A stretch of DNA of 64,000 bases from Drosophila pseudoobscura (taxonomy: Eukaryota > Arthropoda > Insecta > Diptera > Drosophilidae): assembly GCF_009870125.1 (NCBI RefSeq), contig NC_046683.1, forward strand, positions 67,347,869 to 67,411,868, given 5' to 3'. The notes beneath the pieces are model-generated. The model was not told where the DNA came from, did not search any database, and saw only the letters and a list, made by a program, of their open reading frames with translations. The translations under genes and the position numbers were made by a program. This document shows, piece by piece, positions 12,401 to 27,024 of the stretch (the first letter of the stretch is position 1; every line of letters begins with the position of its first letter).

Positions 12401-15400
12401 GAAACTCTCACAGTTTTCATTAATTTTCCAGCAGGCGCTGGCGGGAGCGGTGAAGCGGTGAAGCGGCCTGTGCGCTGTCTCGGATGGCTATGTAGACATT
12501 AAGGCTAAACACAAACCATTTAATTCGCTGTTTAATCATAATTTAAAGCACGCTTCAACGTCACTCAAAGTCAGTTATCCCTTGGAACCAACCTCCCCTC
12601 CCAGCTAGCTCTTCCTCTGTCCATCCCTTCTATTAAATTTCCATTGCCTTCTCTTCACCGTTTAATTCATGCAACATTCTTCGAGTTTGTCGTTTGGCGT
12701 CTCTCAAATTTGTTTTTGGTCAAAGCGAGAAATGTATTTTATTTTAAAATATTCTGCATTGCACTGCGGCATTCTGTTTTTCAAGAGAGGGGAGGGGCTG
12801 AAAGCAGGGCCTAAAGGGGTTACAAACGCTTTGCATGGACGCAAGAAGGGCTGCAGTAGAGCTGGAGAGTGATACAATGTTGGCTTAGTGCAATGCGTTT
12901 TATGTGGATTTATATTTTCCGTTTTTACAGATTTTTTGTTGAATTAAAAGAACTAAAGTTTGATCGAGGTATGCTCATGCACAATAACCCACTCATCCTC
13001 TTATCCCAGCAGGTGCTTGACTCTCTTATGAGCTTATCAGTCCATAAAAAGTCAGCTCCTTTTTTGGGTAAATAATTTTGCTGGGCTTGGAATTTTATTG
13101 CAGTGGCGTTTTATTGAGTCGTTTGACGTTGCATTACAAATATTTTATGTGTGAATATTCAAAAAATTATTGGATCGTTGGACTCTCTGAGAGAATGCCA
13201 AAACGTTCTCGTTGTATCTCCGAACACAAATCCTTCAACGTTATTTTATTTGGTGAAATGAACATACGCGTAGGAGGATACGAATCATGGTATGCTAAAT
13301 CCCTGAATACCAATGCTCGGGGCACCTGTAAAAGCATTTCTATGGCAAGTCATGCAATATGCAGTCACAGCTAATGCATTCCACTACTAGAAACAGCAAC
13401 AACAACTCAGAACAGAAACGCAGACAAAGGAAGGGGGAAAGAGGAAAACACAACCGCATAATGTAAACGAGCGAATGCCATGATTAGCAGACATTTTGTG
13501 GGCAAATTAAAATAAATAGCCAGTGGTAAATGGGGAAAAATGTGCTGCCAAAAGCGTAAACACACAATTCTGAGCGACACCCATCCGCCGTCGCTCCGTC
13601 GACCATTCTATGGAATCTCCCAGAAACGATTCAATTTATGCACGTGGCATGCTTTTCATACATTTTCCCAATTCAATTAAAGCCTCAATTTCAGCGCTGA
13701 CAGCTAGAACGCATCAGATTAATATTGAAACGCATTGAATAATAAATTATGTTTGATATGTATTTCCCCACACGAAAATATTTATTCATCACTTTTAAAG
13801 GTCATTAAAATGGTCGCTGGACGGAAATCTAAAATGTAAAGCCTGAAAGTAGGCAATAGTTTTGGGTCGGGCCCATTGTGCACTCGCAGTGTGGACCGCT
13901 GAATGGAAACGGATTTCGTTAGCATATTGTACATACACCTATATTATTTAATTCAAGGTAAATAATGCTGTGGAAATTGAAGCTAACTTCGAATAATGAC
14001 AACAGGAAAAGTAGTTATTTTAATTTTAGTCTGTGATCCATCCAAAATATAATCTTTTAAATTAGAATTAATTAAAAAAAGAGCTAAAGGTTTTCTATCT
14101 TTATATGTTAAAAGAAGAAAATAGGGAACTAAAGTTAAGAACTAACTTAAGCTTTAATTAGTAGCAAGTAGCAACTCGTTGAGAATATGACAAAATGTAT
14201 GCACAAAAAGAATATTTTACCTTTAATTCTAATAAATTAATAGTCAATATAGGAAAATAAAACGGAAGAACACCAACAAATTTTACATTTTAATTTATAA
14301 TCAATAAAAAAAGCGCTTAAAAAGTTATATTATATTATAATCAAACTTAGTCAAAATTATTGCCGAATATAAATTAAAAATACAATCGATTTATTGAAAA
14401 AATGAGAAAAAAATATTCAAATGTATCAAAAATTGAATTAAACGAATTTTTGTAACCCAAACCAGTCAAATCCATTGAGTACAGTATTCCTTATCATTAA
14501 AATTCAAACAAATCCAAAATTGAACATACAAATGACATATATTCGAGCCTTTCACTAAAAAAAACGAAACGAAATACTTCCACTGCTAATAGACCTAATT
14601 AAAGCGTAATTAAAGAGATATCTTTACAACCTCTCCCGTGACGATCATTGAGAGTTATTTTGCTTCGTTGGCCACTTTCCAGATGGGGCTTATCAAGAGA
14701 ATAGTTCACACCCAACTATGCCAGCTCATGGTGCTTACAATAATTAATTAAAAAGGTCCGAGAGTTCGCCTGCACAGGAGACACTCCTGCTTATGGGCTT
14801 CTATGGTGGATGGTGGATGGTGAATGGTGGCCATGGCCGTGGCCTGGCCCCAACATCTCTTGTTCGCACCGGGTCATTCATTTATTTTTAAGAAGCGCGT
14901 AAATGCCCGTAAACTACTCCAGTAACTGGAACTGGAGCTGAAACTGCAGCCGGGTTGCAGGTCCACCCCTGTGGGTACTGGGGTAAGCCGCGCAAGAGGC
15001 CAACTCCGATTGCAGGATTCATGTTGGGGTATGCTGTGGTCCGTTTGTTTGTTTATCGCTCCTTTCATGCAACATAAATCGCTGGCTTAATGCGAGAATG
15101 TGGCAAACAACAAAAGGTGCAGAGGCAGAAGAAGAAAGACTATCCAGAGCAGCAGGAGGTAGCAGGAGGCAAATTGCCAGCTGCAATCCTTTGGCATGTC
15201 CGTGTACATGTCCTTGGCAGCTCCTCTTACCTCTTACCTCTTGCTTCTCTCTTCTACCCCTCCCCCGCCTCCTGCAGCACGATGAGTAGTTGAGTCGCCT
15301 TTGTCTCTCTGGTTTCGACATGAATCAAAAAACTTAATTATTTTCAGCCGCGCGCGATGGGGCAAAATGGTGTGCCCCTGGCGAACAGCAAACAGGACAC

Positions 15401-15824
15401 CAACACCAACGAAGTGTTTGCTGAATGCGACATAAATCGGCTGGGGGGACATGCCTGACATTTTGACGCAGCTCGCAAAATTTGTACAACTCTGCTGCGA
15501 CACAAAAAACAATCGTAAGAATATTTACAGTCAATTTGTTTGCCCTGACGTTGAGTCGTACGGCACCCCTGCCCAGTCGCGGTGCGTGATCCAAGTGCTA
15601 TGAACTCTTTTGTCTGTGTAAGAGATACACAAAGGACCTTCCGGGCGGAGTGGTATCCTATTCCTGGACTTGCACCTGCTGCGTCGCCCTATTGTCGCTG
15701 ACAGTTTTGTCTCCATTTGCGGGGCTTTTATATGTTTTTAAACAAATTTTAAGAACGCCATTCCGCCCATAAATGCGTTGAAAGAACAGCCACAGCAATG
15801 GCTGGAAATCGAAACTGCGAAAGG

Positions 15825-15862
15825 GAGTGGGATTGGGATTGGGAGTGGGAGTGGGAGTGGGA
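15825..15862. repeat. Hexanucleotide tandem repeat (GGGAKT)n
   Basis: About six tandem copies of gggattgggagt-type units. A similar unit (ggagtg) recurs at 16645-16682. Simple sequence with no feature of its own. Confidence 0.8.
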
Positions 15863-16536
15863 CTGGCAAAGCAGCCCAGCAACACGTTAGACCAAGCGGA
15901 AGTTTGGCTGGCAACGGCATAAACTGGTTACATTGTCAAGCGCAAAAAAAGGAACGAAGAGGAACGATAGCGAAACGATACGAAATGAAATGAAAGGAGC
16001 GGAAGCTCCAGGAAAATTCTCAGAAGTATCCCCCGCTCCTTACGGCGCAACAGGATGCGTATAAATCATTGCAGGGGACATAAAAAACATGTGCACGATA
16101 AATATGCGAAGATGGCAATAAAACATATCCTGCATACGGGATCAGGCGGGGTGCCAGGGGGATCGGATCTGTCGCATATTTATGACGAGAAATTGCCCCT
16201 CGAGCGCGCCAAAGGACTAACAGACACCCTGTACGTGATGACGGTTAAGTGCATCCTGTTAAATGGCATTAAATTGTGTTTTACGGCTCAATAATAACCA
16301 GCCCAGCCCCGTGCTCGCCTTCGCTTCATCCAATTGCGGGGCAGGCAGGCAGCGAACCGCAGATAGCATGGCCAAGTGGCCATCATCAAGTTGCAGTCCC
16401 TGATTGAATTTGACTTGATGTTGCATGTTGCGCCATGTGGGTGCTAGTAGCGCTACTGCTACTGGTGCCACTCGTAATGGCAATGGCATTGCCAAAGGGC
16501 AGTACATAAAAAGCAGCCTCTGAATGGTCCATCCTC

Positions 16537-16538
<2 letters not shown>

Positions 16539-16572
<34 letters not shown>

Positions 16573-16573
16573 A
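16539..16573. repeat. (CTG)n microsatellite
   Basis: About eleven consecutive CTG units in non-coding DNA upstream of Ac78C. It would be read as CAG on the minus strand, where it sits in a short frame that matches no protein. Confidence 0.9.
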
Positions 16574-17778
16574 TGGTGCCTCTTTTTGTGGGGCGCACAT
16601 GTTGAGCAAAAACATTTGACATTTCTAGTGGTTGCTGTGGGACGAGTAGTAGTGGGAGCGGGAGTGGGAGTGGGAGTGGGAGGGAGCCACAACAGACACT
16701 CACCCCCAAAACAGAGCGAGCGACAGTTTAAATGGCAAAGTAACACATAGTACTATATATACTACATATATGTACATACATACATATGTATACAGATTTT
16801 GCCAGGCTCAGTTTGTTTGTTCTGATTTTGGGCATTCGAGTTCTGAATTTTGATTTGGCAGGGTCCATGGAAAGTCTATGGAAAAAGCACAGATTCGAAG
16901 TGGAAGATCTACAATTCGGAATCTATAAGTACATATGAATGGGAGTTATAGCATCAATGTATCTAGAATATCGACGCTTCAATCTGCCACGAAGATTAAT
17001 TAGAAAGAGTATCCAACCATCGCATCGCTTCATAACTAGTTTTTCTCTCTATTGCTTTTGTTTCTTTTTCGCTTGTTTTTTATGCCACCTTCTTGTTCAC
17101 ACTTTCGCAATTGTCACCATCTCTATAGGTACTATACTATATGCTACAGCTCTATAGAGCCATTGCCTGACGTGTAGTGCCCCCCACTTGCCCCTTGTCC
17201 TCGTCCTTGCCCTTGCCCCGTCGCAGCCATATCCACTTGAAATCTGTCAACTGCAACTATTTATTAAATTATATACTGCCATTGTTAAATGTGAATGGCT
17301 GGCACGGAGCCGGAGACGGAGGCGCAGACTACCCAAGCGGTTGGGGCAGTGGCTGTGGCAGTGGCAGTGACAGTGGCAGTGGCAGGGGATACTCTTTATT
17401 CTTTGCATGAAATTTAAGAAAAGAGTCTTGAGCTTCATTGAGAATGCTTAATGCGATTTGTTGCTTATCTGTTTACAGATTTCGGATTGGATTGGCACTG
17501 GCTTCCCTGAACGTCGGCGCCATGCCACATACATTTGTCGCCAATGGACCCTGCCTCTTGTCCCGTTTTGTGGCAGCATTAGGCAAATTGACAACAGCTT
17601 AAAAACGCTTTAAGGCGGCTTAAAGCCCGTCGAGCAGGAGGAGTGAAAACCTCCTGTCAACCTCAAGGATTCTGTCGCTGCCTCTGTCGCTGGCAGTTAA
17701 AACTCCCACTTGACGAGGAGCGCAAACAGCAGGGAGGTGGAGGAAAGGTGAAACCTCGAGCATCCGAATAGACGCACA

Positions 17779-20700
17779 ATGAGTGTCGAACTGGAGGAGG
17801 AAGAGGAGCGCATTTGCCTCAGGTGAGTGCTGACAGTTTGGTTAAGTGTGTGGCACAATGTTGTGGATTGAACGGATCTCTACGGATGCATTCTGGAAAC
17901 TTTTGGATTAGGACAAACTCTGATGAAATTCACTTCCAGACCAAATAGAGGAGATACTATGTTAAAGAGACCTTCGGTATTTTGTATATACTCGCATATT
18001 TAAAATAATCAATTGAATGGGACTCCGACTCCTCCCCGTCGGAAAATGTGTATTCGAACACAATGCCATTTGTGGCACATGAAAAGCCAACAGGCAACAA
18101 GAGGCGGCAAACACCAACAACAGCCAGTACAAAGGCGGGAGCTATTCAATGTCAATCTCATATTTCAATTATTCTCTATAAATGGCAACAGACGACGCGT
18201 CTGACAAAGCTGCTGTCTTCATTTCCCTACCCATCTGCGAGTCGACACCAAGTCCAGGCCACTTGATTTGATTCCCGCGGAGACCAATGGACCCGCTTAA
18301 GGGACTCACGCAATCCCTTAAAAGGCATCGGAATTGCTGCAGCAGCAACTTGCAAGAAAAACCACTTAGATGCTCTATATTTGCGGGCCATTTAAAGGGC
18401 AACTAAAAGTTGGCTATGCGAGTGGCCTCTGGAATTGTGTATACGCCACGTGCTCTCTGCCAATTCACTTTGCAACAATAAAAAAAATAGGTTATAGTTC
18501 GATTGGTGGCATGACGACTATGACATACCCAATATTTTGGGAACTAACTTGAAAACTCCTCCCAGAATAAGTCAAAGCAGAGGCTAAGAACGTTTCTTTT
18601 CTTGATTTCTGGCGGTTGTGATAGCACCACTGATGCTGCTTTAAGTATGAAGTCGCAAACGCATCCTTTCGCCTGTTACATACACTTCAGCACACACAAT
18701 ATATCCTTGCTTTCCACGAGTACCAAGTATTACAACGATTAAAAGAGCTCGGTGTGTAGGGAGGCTGCCAAGGATTGTGCTGCTCGACCGTGATTTAATC
18801 GAATTATGCATTTTCAATTACATAATAATGCACAGACAATCAACTGTAGGTATGTGGTGGCTTTATGTGGGGGCCAGAACTCTTCAATGTTAAAACATGT
18901 TGAATCATTGAGTCATTAGATGAATTACATTCCAATTGAATTTCAAGACTGGCTATCAAACAGCTATAATTTCTTTGAAAGCCTGCTCTTCCGACAACCC
19001 AAAACCTTAACTTTCCGACCATAAATGTAATATAATTTTAGCAGCACCCTTTCCGGCATGGTCGAACCGTTTATGCATCTCAATGGGGGTTTCCATGGAG
19101 CAGCCAGCAGCTGTATATGTCAGCAAAGACTTGAAATGTCTGTTTAATGTTATGCAAATTTCTTTTTCTATGCAAATCTTTTACTTCAAGTAAACAACAA
19201 GCGACAAAATCAGAGACAGGGAGAGAGATGGAGCCCCCAACAAAAGCGAAAACAAAACTAGGTAAAAGCCAAGCGGATCTCCATCCGCATAGGAGAACAC
19301 CAGGCCATAAAATGTGAATCTTAATGACAAGTGAAAAGAGAAATTCTACTCTCGGAGTCCGAATTTGTAGATACTCTCATTTCTATGACATCTATATGAA
19401 CTTTGAGTCATGTGTGGCTTGAATTCTGTGAAAACTTTGCAGAAAAGTTGCATCAATATATTCTTACGACTAAATAAGTATCTTTTACGATAACATTCAC
19501 TCGAATACAGCCCCTTCGTCGCGCCTGTTGTTGTTATCACATTCGCAATACCCTCGTCAGTGGTACATCAACAATGAAGCTATTGCAGGGGCATTGGCAA
19601 AGGCTGTGGCTAGTTGGGAGGGGGGAGGCGGGAGGGTGGGGTGGTTGCCAACAGACGTTGCGCGACTTTTAATGGGAGAAACTTTTGCTGCACCCCGAAA
19701 GAACGTCTATGCAGCAGGGAAGCTAATTAGTTCACCGTAAACATAAATAGCCATGTCCTGGGAACTTTTATGAGGAATACATTTTGCCATCCCCATCCCC
19801 AGCCCCATGCCCAATGTCACTTCCTCTTAAGATTTCCCTGGTAAATGTGAAATGTTCTGGGAATACAATATCAGGAGGAGGATTTGTGGTTCGAGTCCTG
19901 AGTCCGGGCGAACAATTTGTCAATTTTAATGGCATTCAAATACGATGGTGGCTGGACGGATGCCGGCTGGCCGGCTGACTGGCTGACCGGCTGCCTGGCA
20001 AATACTTGGTAACTTGATTGCTGCTTTAAAAAGTGGCCACTTATACGGCTTATTGCCTTTTCGCCTTTTGGGACTCGTCTTTGCCACAGAGACTCTGATT
20101 GCTCGTCCTACCCCTACCGACGAAACCCCCGTCATGTGATGTGTTTACCCAAATCAGAAGCAGCCGTCAAATAAAACGCTTTGATTGGAGCCGCAAGTCC
20201 TTTTTGCGCCAAGCAGCAAGAGAGCGAGAAAAGGACATCAAAGACGAGAGTCCAGCGTAAGCGAATTTCGTGCATAATAATCCGTGACAAGGCCGAGCAC
20301 GAGCTGGAGCAAAAGAAAATTATCAAAGTAATGTTATTTTTAAGAGTCGAAAGTTTTATTCCATTCCATTCTGATTGATCCTTTACATACTACGCTCATA
20401 CTCACCATTCTCGGCACTTTACTTTTTTTTTTTATGGATTTTTTACTCCGCAGAGCCGTGCTGAGCCGCTCAGTAATTTAGTTTTTTTTTATATTATATT
20501 TTCTGCTTTGTTGCGCGGTCTTTCTCTTTCTCTTCGTCTGTCTCTGGGTCCGTCTCTGTCAATTGCACACCCATGTTGACCAGTGTACAACATTAACCCA
20601 AATCCAACAGACACGGCACACTCGCACACAGACAAAAGTTGGGTGATATTAAGAGGGTCCTGCGGCGGAGACAGGACTCCTTGAGGAGTATTTTATGTGC

Positions 20701-23700
20701 TCGAACTCTTAGCGAAATTAAGTAGCCATAGACATGACCATAACCATAGCTATCATATCCTCATGGTTATATCCAGTAAGTAGTGCACTGTCATTGACTG
20801 GGCTTTTGTTGTTGGACTCCTTTTAAGGTTAAGCGGACACCTGCTGCTATCGTTTTGATGATGGCACTCCTTCCTGGCCTCGTGCCGCCAATTAATTATC
20901 AATGATCCCATAATCATTGTTTATTTTAATGGAATTTATGGGACAACCTTTGGGAATAGTTTTGGGTTAATTTGTATGGCCCCGACCAATCAAGAAATTG
21001 TGTAGTAGCAAAGCCATATCCTTGGCAATCATCTTCCGTCAATCTTCTACTAATTATCTTTAAATATTTACTTCACACACACACACACACACACACACAC
21101 CCAAGAAGCAGCCATGCCTTGGCAACCTTTATGCCCGACGCATCGTGCCAGCTGTGCTGACAGCCACGCCCATGCCCACGCCCATGCCCATGGACACGAC
21201 CACTTGGAAGGGCTTAAACGCTTAATACATAAACTAAGCAGCTTGCCCAAAGACATCGGTTACCATATCGATGGCGTTAGCCTTGGCAAGTGGTTAGTTA
21301 TAGCGCTGATGTTTTTGCTTCTGGGGGCATGACAATAATGCATGGGAAACGACCCGCCCGCCCGCTTGGGGGCCCCCTGGGTTAAGCATAAATATGTCAA
21401 GTGTTAATTGCTGCCACTTAACGCAGAGCACAAACACAAAAACAAATACATACAACCACACGCCGAGACGGAGGGGACGGGAGAGACGTGTACGTGTAAA
21501 TATGACTTTAATCTACTTAGCTAAGCAGCTGGTTGCCTCCCTCCCTCATGTCTCCGACTCGGGCGCAGGGTTCGAAAGTCGGAGAACACACAAACCAAAC
21601 AAAGACACAGGCACAGACACAGACACAGACACAGATACGTATACTCACATACGCATACATGCAGTCGCAGCCACAGAAACGGATACGGATACGGATACAC
21701 ACGCATACAGCCACACACTTGTTACACACCCAATAATGTGCTTTAACAAGTTTCTTATGGCCATAAATTCAACAAGCCAACAAAAGCTCATAAAAAGGGC
21801 TCACTCTGCCGCCTCCGGCTCCTGTCCCCCTGGTGCTCTAAAGTGGGGGCCGGGCCTGATTGGCGACTTGGAACTAAGCCCCAACGGATGTCTATATAAA
21901 TAAAAGCCAGCAGTGCAGACATGCCTTTGACATTTCATATCTCAGGGCAAGTCTTGACAGGAAATTTCGTAAAACAAGAGATGGATCGGATCAGTGTGGG
22001 GCCCCCAGTGCCCCGCGAAGGGATATTGTGTGAAGGATATACATACGTATGTATATCTATATCTGTATATCTATGATCAGCCTGTAAATAAATGGATGTA
22101 TCACTTTCTCCCATCCTGCTGCAACTTTTGCAGTCCTTCAAGAAATTCTCTGCGTTCAATGTGAAAATTCTCATACAGGGCCGACTTAAATACATTCAGC
22201 TCAAACAGATTAACTATTATCTTTGTCGCATCCCATCCCATCCCATCCCATCCTTACCCTTTGAACAAGCACACAAAAATCCTCTCCTATTGAAATCCGC
22301 TCAAATATAGCCATCAATTGCATTGCTGATTATCATTGGGAGAGTCATCAGTGTTATCGCTCTCATTATCATGGGCCAGTCAACCAACCAAACTCTCGTC
22401 AATTACCATATCAGCAACAATGTTGACCAAAACTGATTTCACTTAGCGCCCCAGAGAGGCAGAAATACATAGAGAGAACAGAGAGAATCGAACCCCCCAA
22501 AAATGAAGCTCCAGAGTATCATATTATATCCAGACGATGGCAATTTTTGTTTAGCTCAGTTGTCAAATGCCAGTTCAATGGGAAAGACGCGAAATATATT
22601 TAATAAAAGCGGCACTGAAGTGAAAATAAAACCAGTTGAGCAGACATAACATATGTGCATTGGTTGTAGGTCTAAACGGCAACATAAATATACCAAAAGA
22701 TGACGTAGAACCCCCAGCAAAGTGAAACATTTTAAAGTGCATAGTTGTACGAGTGAATCGCTGGTGAAAAGTGAAAATATGTTGGGAAAGGAGATGCCCC
22801 GTCCCCTGGCCATCAGCTCGATTTATCGATTTTATTTTTTTGAATATTGTTGCGCCATTATCAACACATTTATATAGGCGATAATTATATTAGAAGTTTA
22901 TCTTGCACCATCGCCCGTTAGCCCGTTAGCCCGTTTTGCTGGCGATAAACTCGACTCGATTCGACCGGATTCGTGTGCGTCGTGTTCTCTGTTTATCTGT
23001 GGGATTATTACTCACCCTAGTATACCCGGAGTGCTGAGTGCTGAGTGCTGCCCATAGGAAAAACTTAAGCCGAAGGCCCATGGTACATTGTCCACTCCAA
23101 TCCAAACCAAATCCAATCCAATCCAATCCAGCCCCAGCTCCAGCTCCAGCTGTGTGGAAATGTGCCGCCAATGTGTTAATCAATGAAACGGAACGTGATC
23201 TTTTCGGATTCAGGCATGTGATATCGTTTTATTGGACTACAACTTACAGGTGTGTAAATATAAATCCCTCTCCATCCCGTCTCCATCTGCTAAATGTCGC
23301 ATGGGTGATTGAATCGTTTAAAGGTGCTAAAATCTCGACAGACCAGACTGTTCACTTGATCGGCGATCTGTTGTTGCCAATTGTTCCGAAAATGATTTGT
23401 TTTGCTGCGCGCGAGTGTTGGGGAAATTCCACTCCATAAAAATTGCATCATACTATACTATTTCGTCACCAAAACTAGTTTAGATGTTGATTTTCTCTCT
23501 TCATTTAAACATTATTCAAAACATTGTAAGGTTTATAGAATTATGCATCATTTGCTCTTTATATTCCGAAATAATAACTGATAATACGTTCGAGTGTGAA
23601 TAGATAAAGGTGCCCGATAACTACAGCCAGAGAGAGAGAGAGAGAGAGCGATGGATGGAGAAAGAGAAAGCAGAGTTGGGCAGAGTGCGTGCCATAGGAT

Positions 23701-25384
23701 CCTACACATTGATTGGGACAGCGAGTACAGCAAATGTAGCAAATATGATCCACGCTGTCTGGCAGCAAACCTCCACAAAACCCAAAAAACAATCCCAAAA
23801 TAAACTCACGTCTCTTTTCCAGCAGATAAGATTTAACATCAATTTGATAATAACTGTCACATAATGGAAGCCTAATGAGCAAAAGCGAAAGCAAATGAAG
23901 TGAAATTGTATTAGAAAATGCTAAAATATTATACTAAATTTAATTAAAACATATATAAAACAAAAACGGTGTTTGTTGTGCCCTCACAATGATATATGCG
24001 AGTATATCTGTACAGATATTCCGACATCTCTAAGGTTTCACTGCGATTTATGGGCCATGTCTCTGCTGTCGGACTTTCAATTTAGTTTTCCATTTTTGGA
24101 GGCTCTCCTGCCTGCCCTGAGAAGTATGCTATATTCTGACATAGCAATGCGTGCGAGTGTTCCTGCCAGCACGTGTGTGTGTGAGTGGCTAAATGCTAAT
24201 TTGAATAATGACAACGACATCAACGCGCGCCATTTTCGCGTAAGTGCGTGGCTGTCGTCTGAGCCCGTACCGCCATTTTGTGTATTTCCGCTGCGGCATC
24301 GAGAATTAAGGTTCAAATAATCTGCCATAAAGCATACGTACCATATCCGGTGTGACAGGACGCGCGTGTCCGCACCGGGAGAGAGGGAACGAGAGCTAAA
24401 TCAACAGACAAATAAACAAGAAATTATTCAACAGCTCCTGAGAGTGTGAAAGAATATTGAACAGAGAATATTGAATTCTCTTTCTCTTTGGAAATGTACA
24501 CAAAAAAGATTGTATTCAAAGACAAATGCATTTGAATGTCACTTCTAACTTTCGTAAAGATTGTTCTTTAGAAAACCTTTAAAATAAAAGAAACACTCAA
24601 AGATTTATTGGATGATGCCATTAAAGAGAGTTGTAGAGTGTCAAAGACGCACACAGCCCGAAACATTTGAATGCTCCCACTTTTATCATTAAATCAAAGA
24701 AACGTTTAAGGGTTTGTGGCGGAATTCGCCCAAGACCTTAGACATTCCTCAAACCTTAGCAAATTAATTTACAATCCACACAATTTCCCATGTCGAAGGC
24801 AGGGGGAAGGGGACTGCTTTCCTTCATTAGAATGCAGACACAGAACTTCAAAGAGAAAATTGAAATTTAAGGCACAGCTCCGTCCCATATACTTGCAGAA
24901 GCGCGGAGGAGGAGCAGCAGCCGAACATGGACGACGACAAGCTGGTGTCGGATGAAGTGCATCTGCGACAACTGAGCGCCACACCTTTGTGCGCCCTTCA
25001 ACAGCGCCGACAGAGCAAAACTCTGACACATTCCGCCCCGCCAGAGCTCACGCAACGCGCCGCCGATGGGGACAAGAAAGAGGCGGTCGGCGCCAAGGAG
25101 GAGATGGAGAAGAAGGCGCCATCCGATCCAGAGGAGCAGGAGGACAAGGTGGTGCTGCGACGAGCCGCCAACAAGGGCGCCATTGCCTTGGCACAAATTG
25201 ACGACCTAAAACTGGAGGGCGATGACGATGACGACGACGGCCATGGCGATGGCGATGGCGATGGCGATTGCGATGGTCTGGGTCTAAGTAATCCCGCAGC
25301 GCAAACCACAGATGATGAGCAGATTAAAGCCACAGCCACTTCCCCGACCACCACAATGGCACAAGTGGCAGCCACTGTCATAGG

Positions 25385-25426
<42 letters not shown>

Positions 25427-26975
25427 AGCAGCAGAAACATCCTCCTTGGAGGTAAGTCAATATGTGCCTACGCACTTACCACTAATTAAATACGAAACTA
25501 AAACAAAAACAGCAGGATGCAACCACCACCACCGCCACCACCACCAGCACCAGCACCACAACAGCAACAGCAACAGCAACGCCCACGACGACAACGATAG
25601 CCACTCTAGCGACAGCCATGGCATCGGTGGCACCACCGGACATGTCGAAAATCCCACGACTGCCCGGCGACGGGGCCCAGACGGATGACAATGGCGACCT
25701 GCCCCCCTCGCTGCGTGCCTCGACCACATCAATTTTGTCCAATTTGCGCAAGAAGCAGCAGGCCATGCTCGCCGGAGGCGGCGGTCTTAAGGGGGCCATG
25801 GGCATGGGAATGGTCAAGCAGACCCCACTCCGGGTCCAATCGGTACGGATTGTGGAGGCGAAGCGAGCATATGGCCCCAAGCGGCGCACCGAAAGCTGCA
25901 GCATCTTTGGCAACAGCAATTTTGGTAAGCAGCGAATCGGATGGGTGGCAACAGTATTGAAGTTCGGACTCAGTCAAGACTCTTGACAACTCTTGAAGGG
26001 AATGTAAAACGATTCCTCTTGCAGATCACGAACTGGAATCGGGAGCCTCCATCTCCAGCATTGCTGGTGGTGGACCCCAACGGCCGCTGAACAACGAGAC
26101 CTATTCGGCCTTCAAGAGCGGCAACGTGGTCAAGGGCATACTCTGCCCTTCGCTTACTAACTCCTTCAAGCAGAGCTCCCTGGAGCGCAGCTATCTGACG
26201 TACACCCATCGCCAGCGCCAGAAGTCGCTGATCATCGTGAATGTGGTGGACTTTGTGCTGAAGATAGTGCTGGCCCTCGTCTGGATGCTGCGCCGCCGGC
26301 AGCAGGGACCCCTAGAGAACGACGATGGAACGGTACGCTTAAACAAACCTTTGGCCGAACTGCCTTTTCTTTTCATTAAAATCCCTTGCAGTACGAATCA
26401 ATGGCCACGGCCATCACGTGGTCCATCTGCTGTGGAATTGCCAATATGGCCATCTGTTTTTTGGGATACTGGCGCTGTTTTGCCAACAATTATTTGCACT
26501 GGGCCGCGGTCTGCACGTGGGTGCTCTTCAACATCCAGGGTGAGTGGGCCGGTCATCCCTCCGCTGAGGGGCTCGTAAATCATGCGTCACCTGCACAGGC
26601 CGTCAAAATCCTAATCGCCTAATCCTTTTTCGGGCCTCAAACGGCGGGAGTCATAAATGTTATGTTTTACAACCATCTACCATCTACCATCTACCTTTTC
26701 TGTCGCCGCTTTTCCAGGATTCGTTGGCCAGGGCGTGGGCTTTGCCGATCGCGAGTACCTGGTCTGGTACATTCTGTTCGTCATCTTTGTGCCGTATGCC
26801 ATGTTGCCGTTGCCCCTGAAATGGTGCGTGGTGGGCGGCACCATCACGGCCAGCTGCCATCTGGCCGTAATCACAATCATCAAGCTGCAGCACGGCGAGG
26901 TAAATGCGAAAAATGTCAACCGAAAACGGTTTTGCGAGCCTCCTAGTCTCATGTCCTCTCTATTTTTGTATATTT

Positions 26976-27024
<49 letters not shown>

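Larger units (their letters stand above)
4521..17778. other. Long non-coding region between AsnS and the first coding exon of Ac78C
   Basis: About 13 kb without a supported gene. Open frames here are short, low in complexity and match no family I know. A GC-richer, CpG-rich patch at about 6190-6450 could be a promoter (listed separately). A polypyrimidine-rich acceptor ending at about 17479 suggests the 5' UTR exon carrying the Ac78C start may begin near 17480. The rest is AT-rich with small tandem repeats and probably includes Ac78C 5' UTR introns and enhancers. Confidence 0.5.
17823..24898 (+). other. First coding intron of Ac78C
   Basis: A 7.1-kb intron with donor gtgagtgctg and acceptor acttgcag. 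It holds (CA)n at 21074-21101, runs of (ACACAG)n and (GGATAC)n at about 21605-21700, (CATCC)n at 22229-22253 and a GA tract at 23626-23650. A CpG-rich patch with several ATG-poor open frames at about 24130-24390 could be an internal promoter that starts at the downstream ATG (24927). I found no nested gene. Confidence 0.6.

Noticed and set aside
21394..21903. 169-codon open frame upstream of the Ac78C second exon
   Set aside because: Its length comes from simple ACACAG and GGATAC repeats; the peptide is a Thr/Asp/His repeat with no domain.
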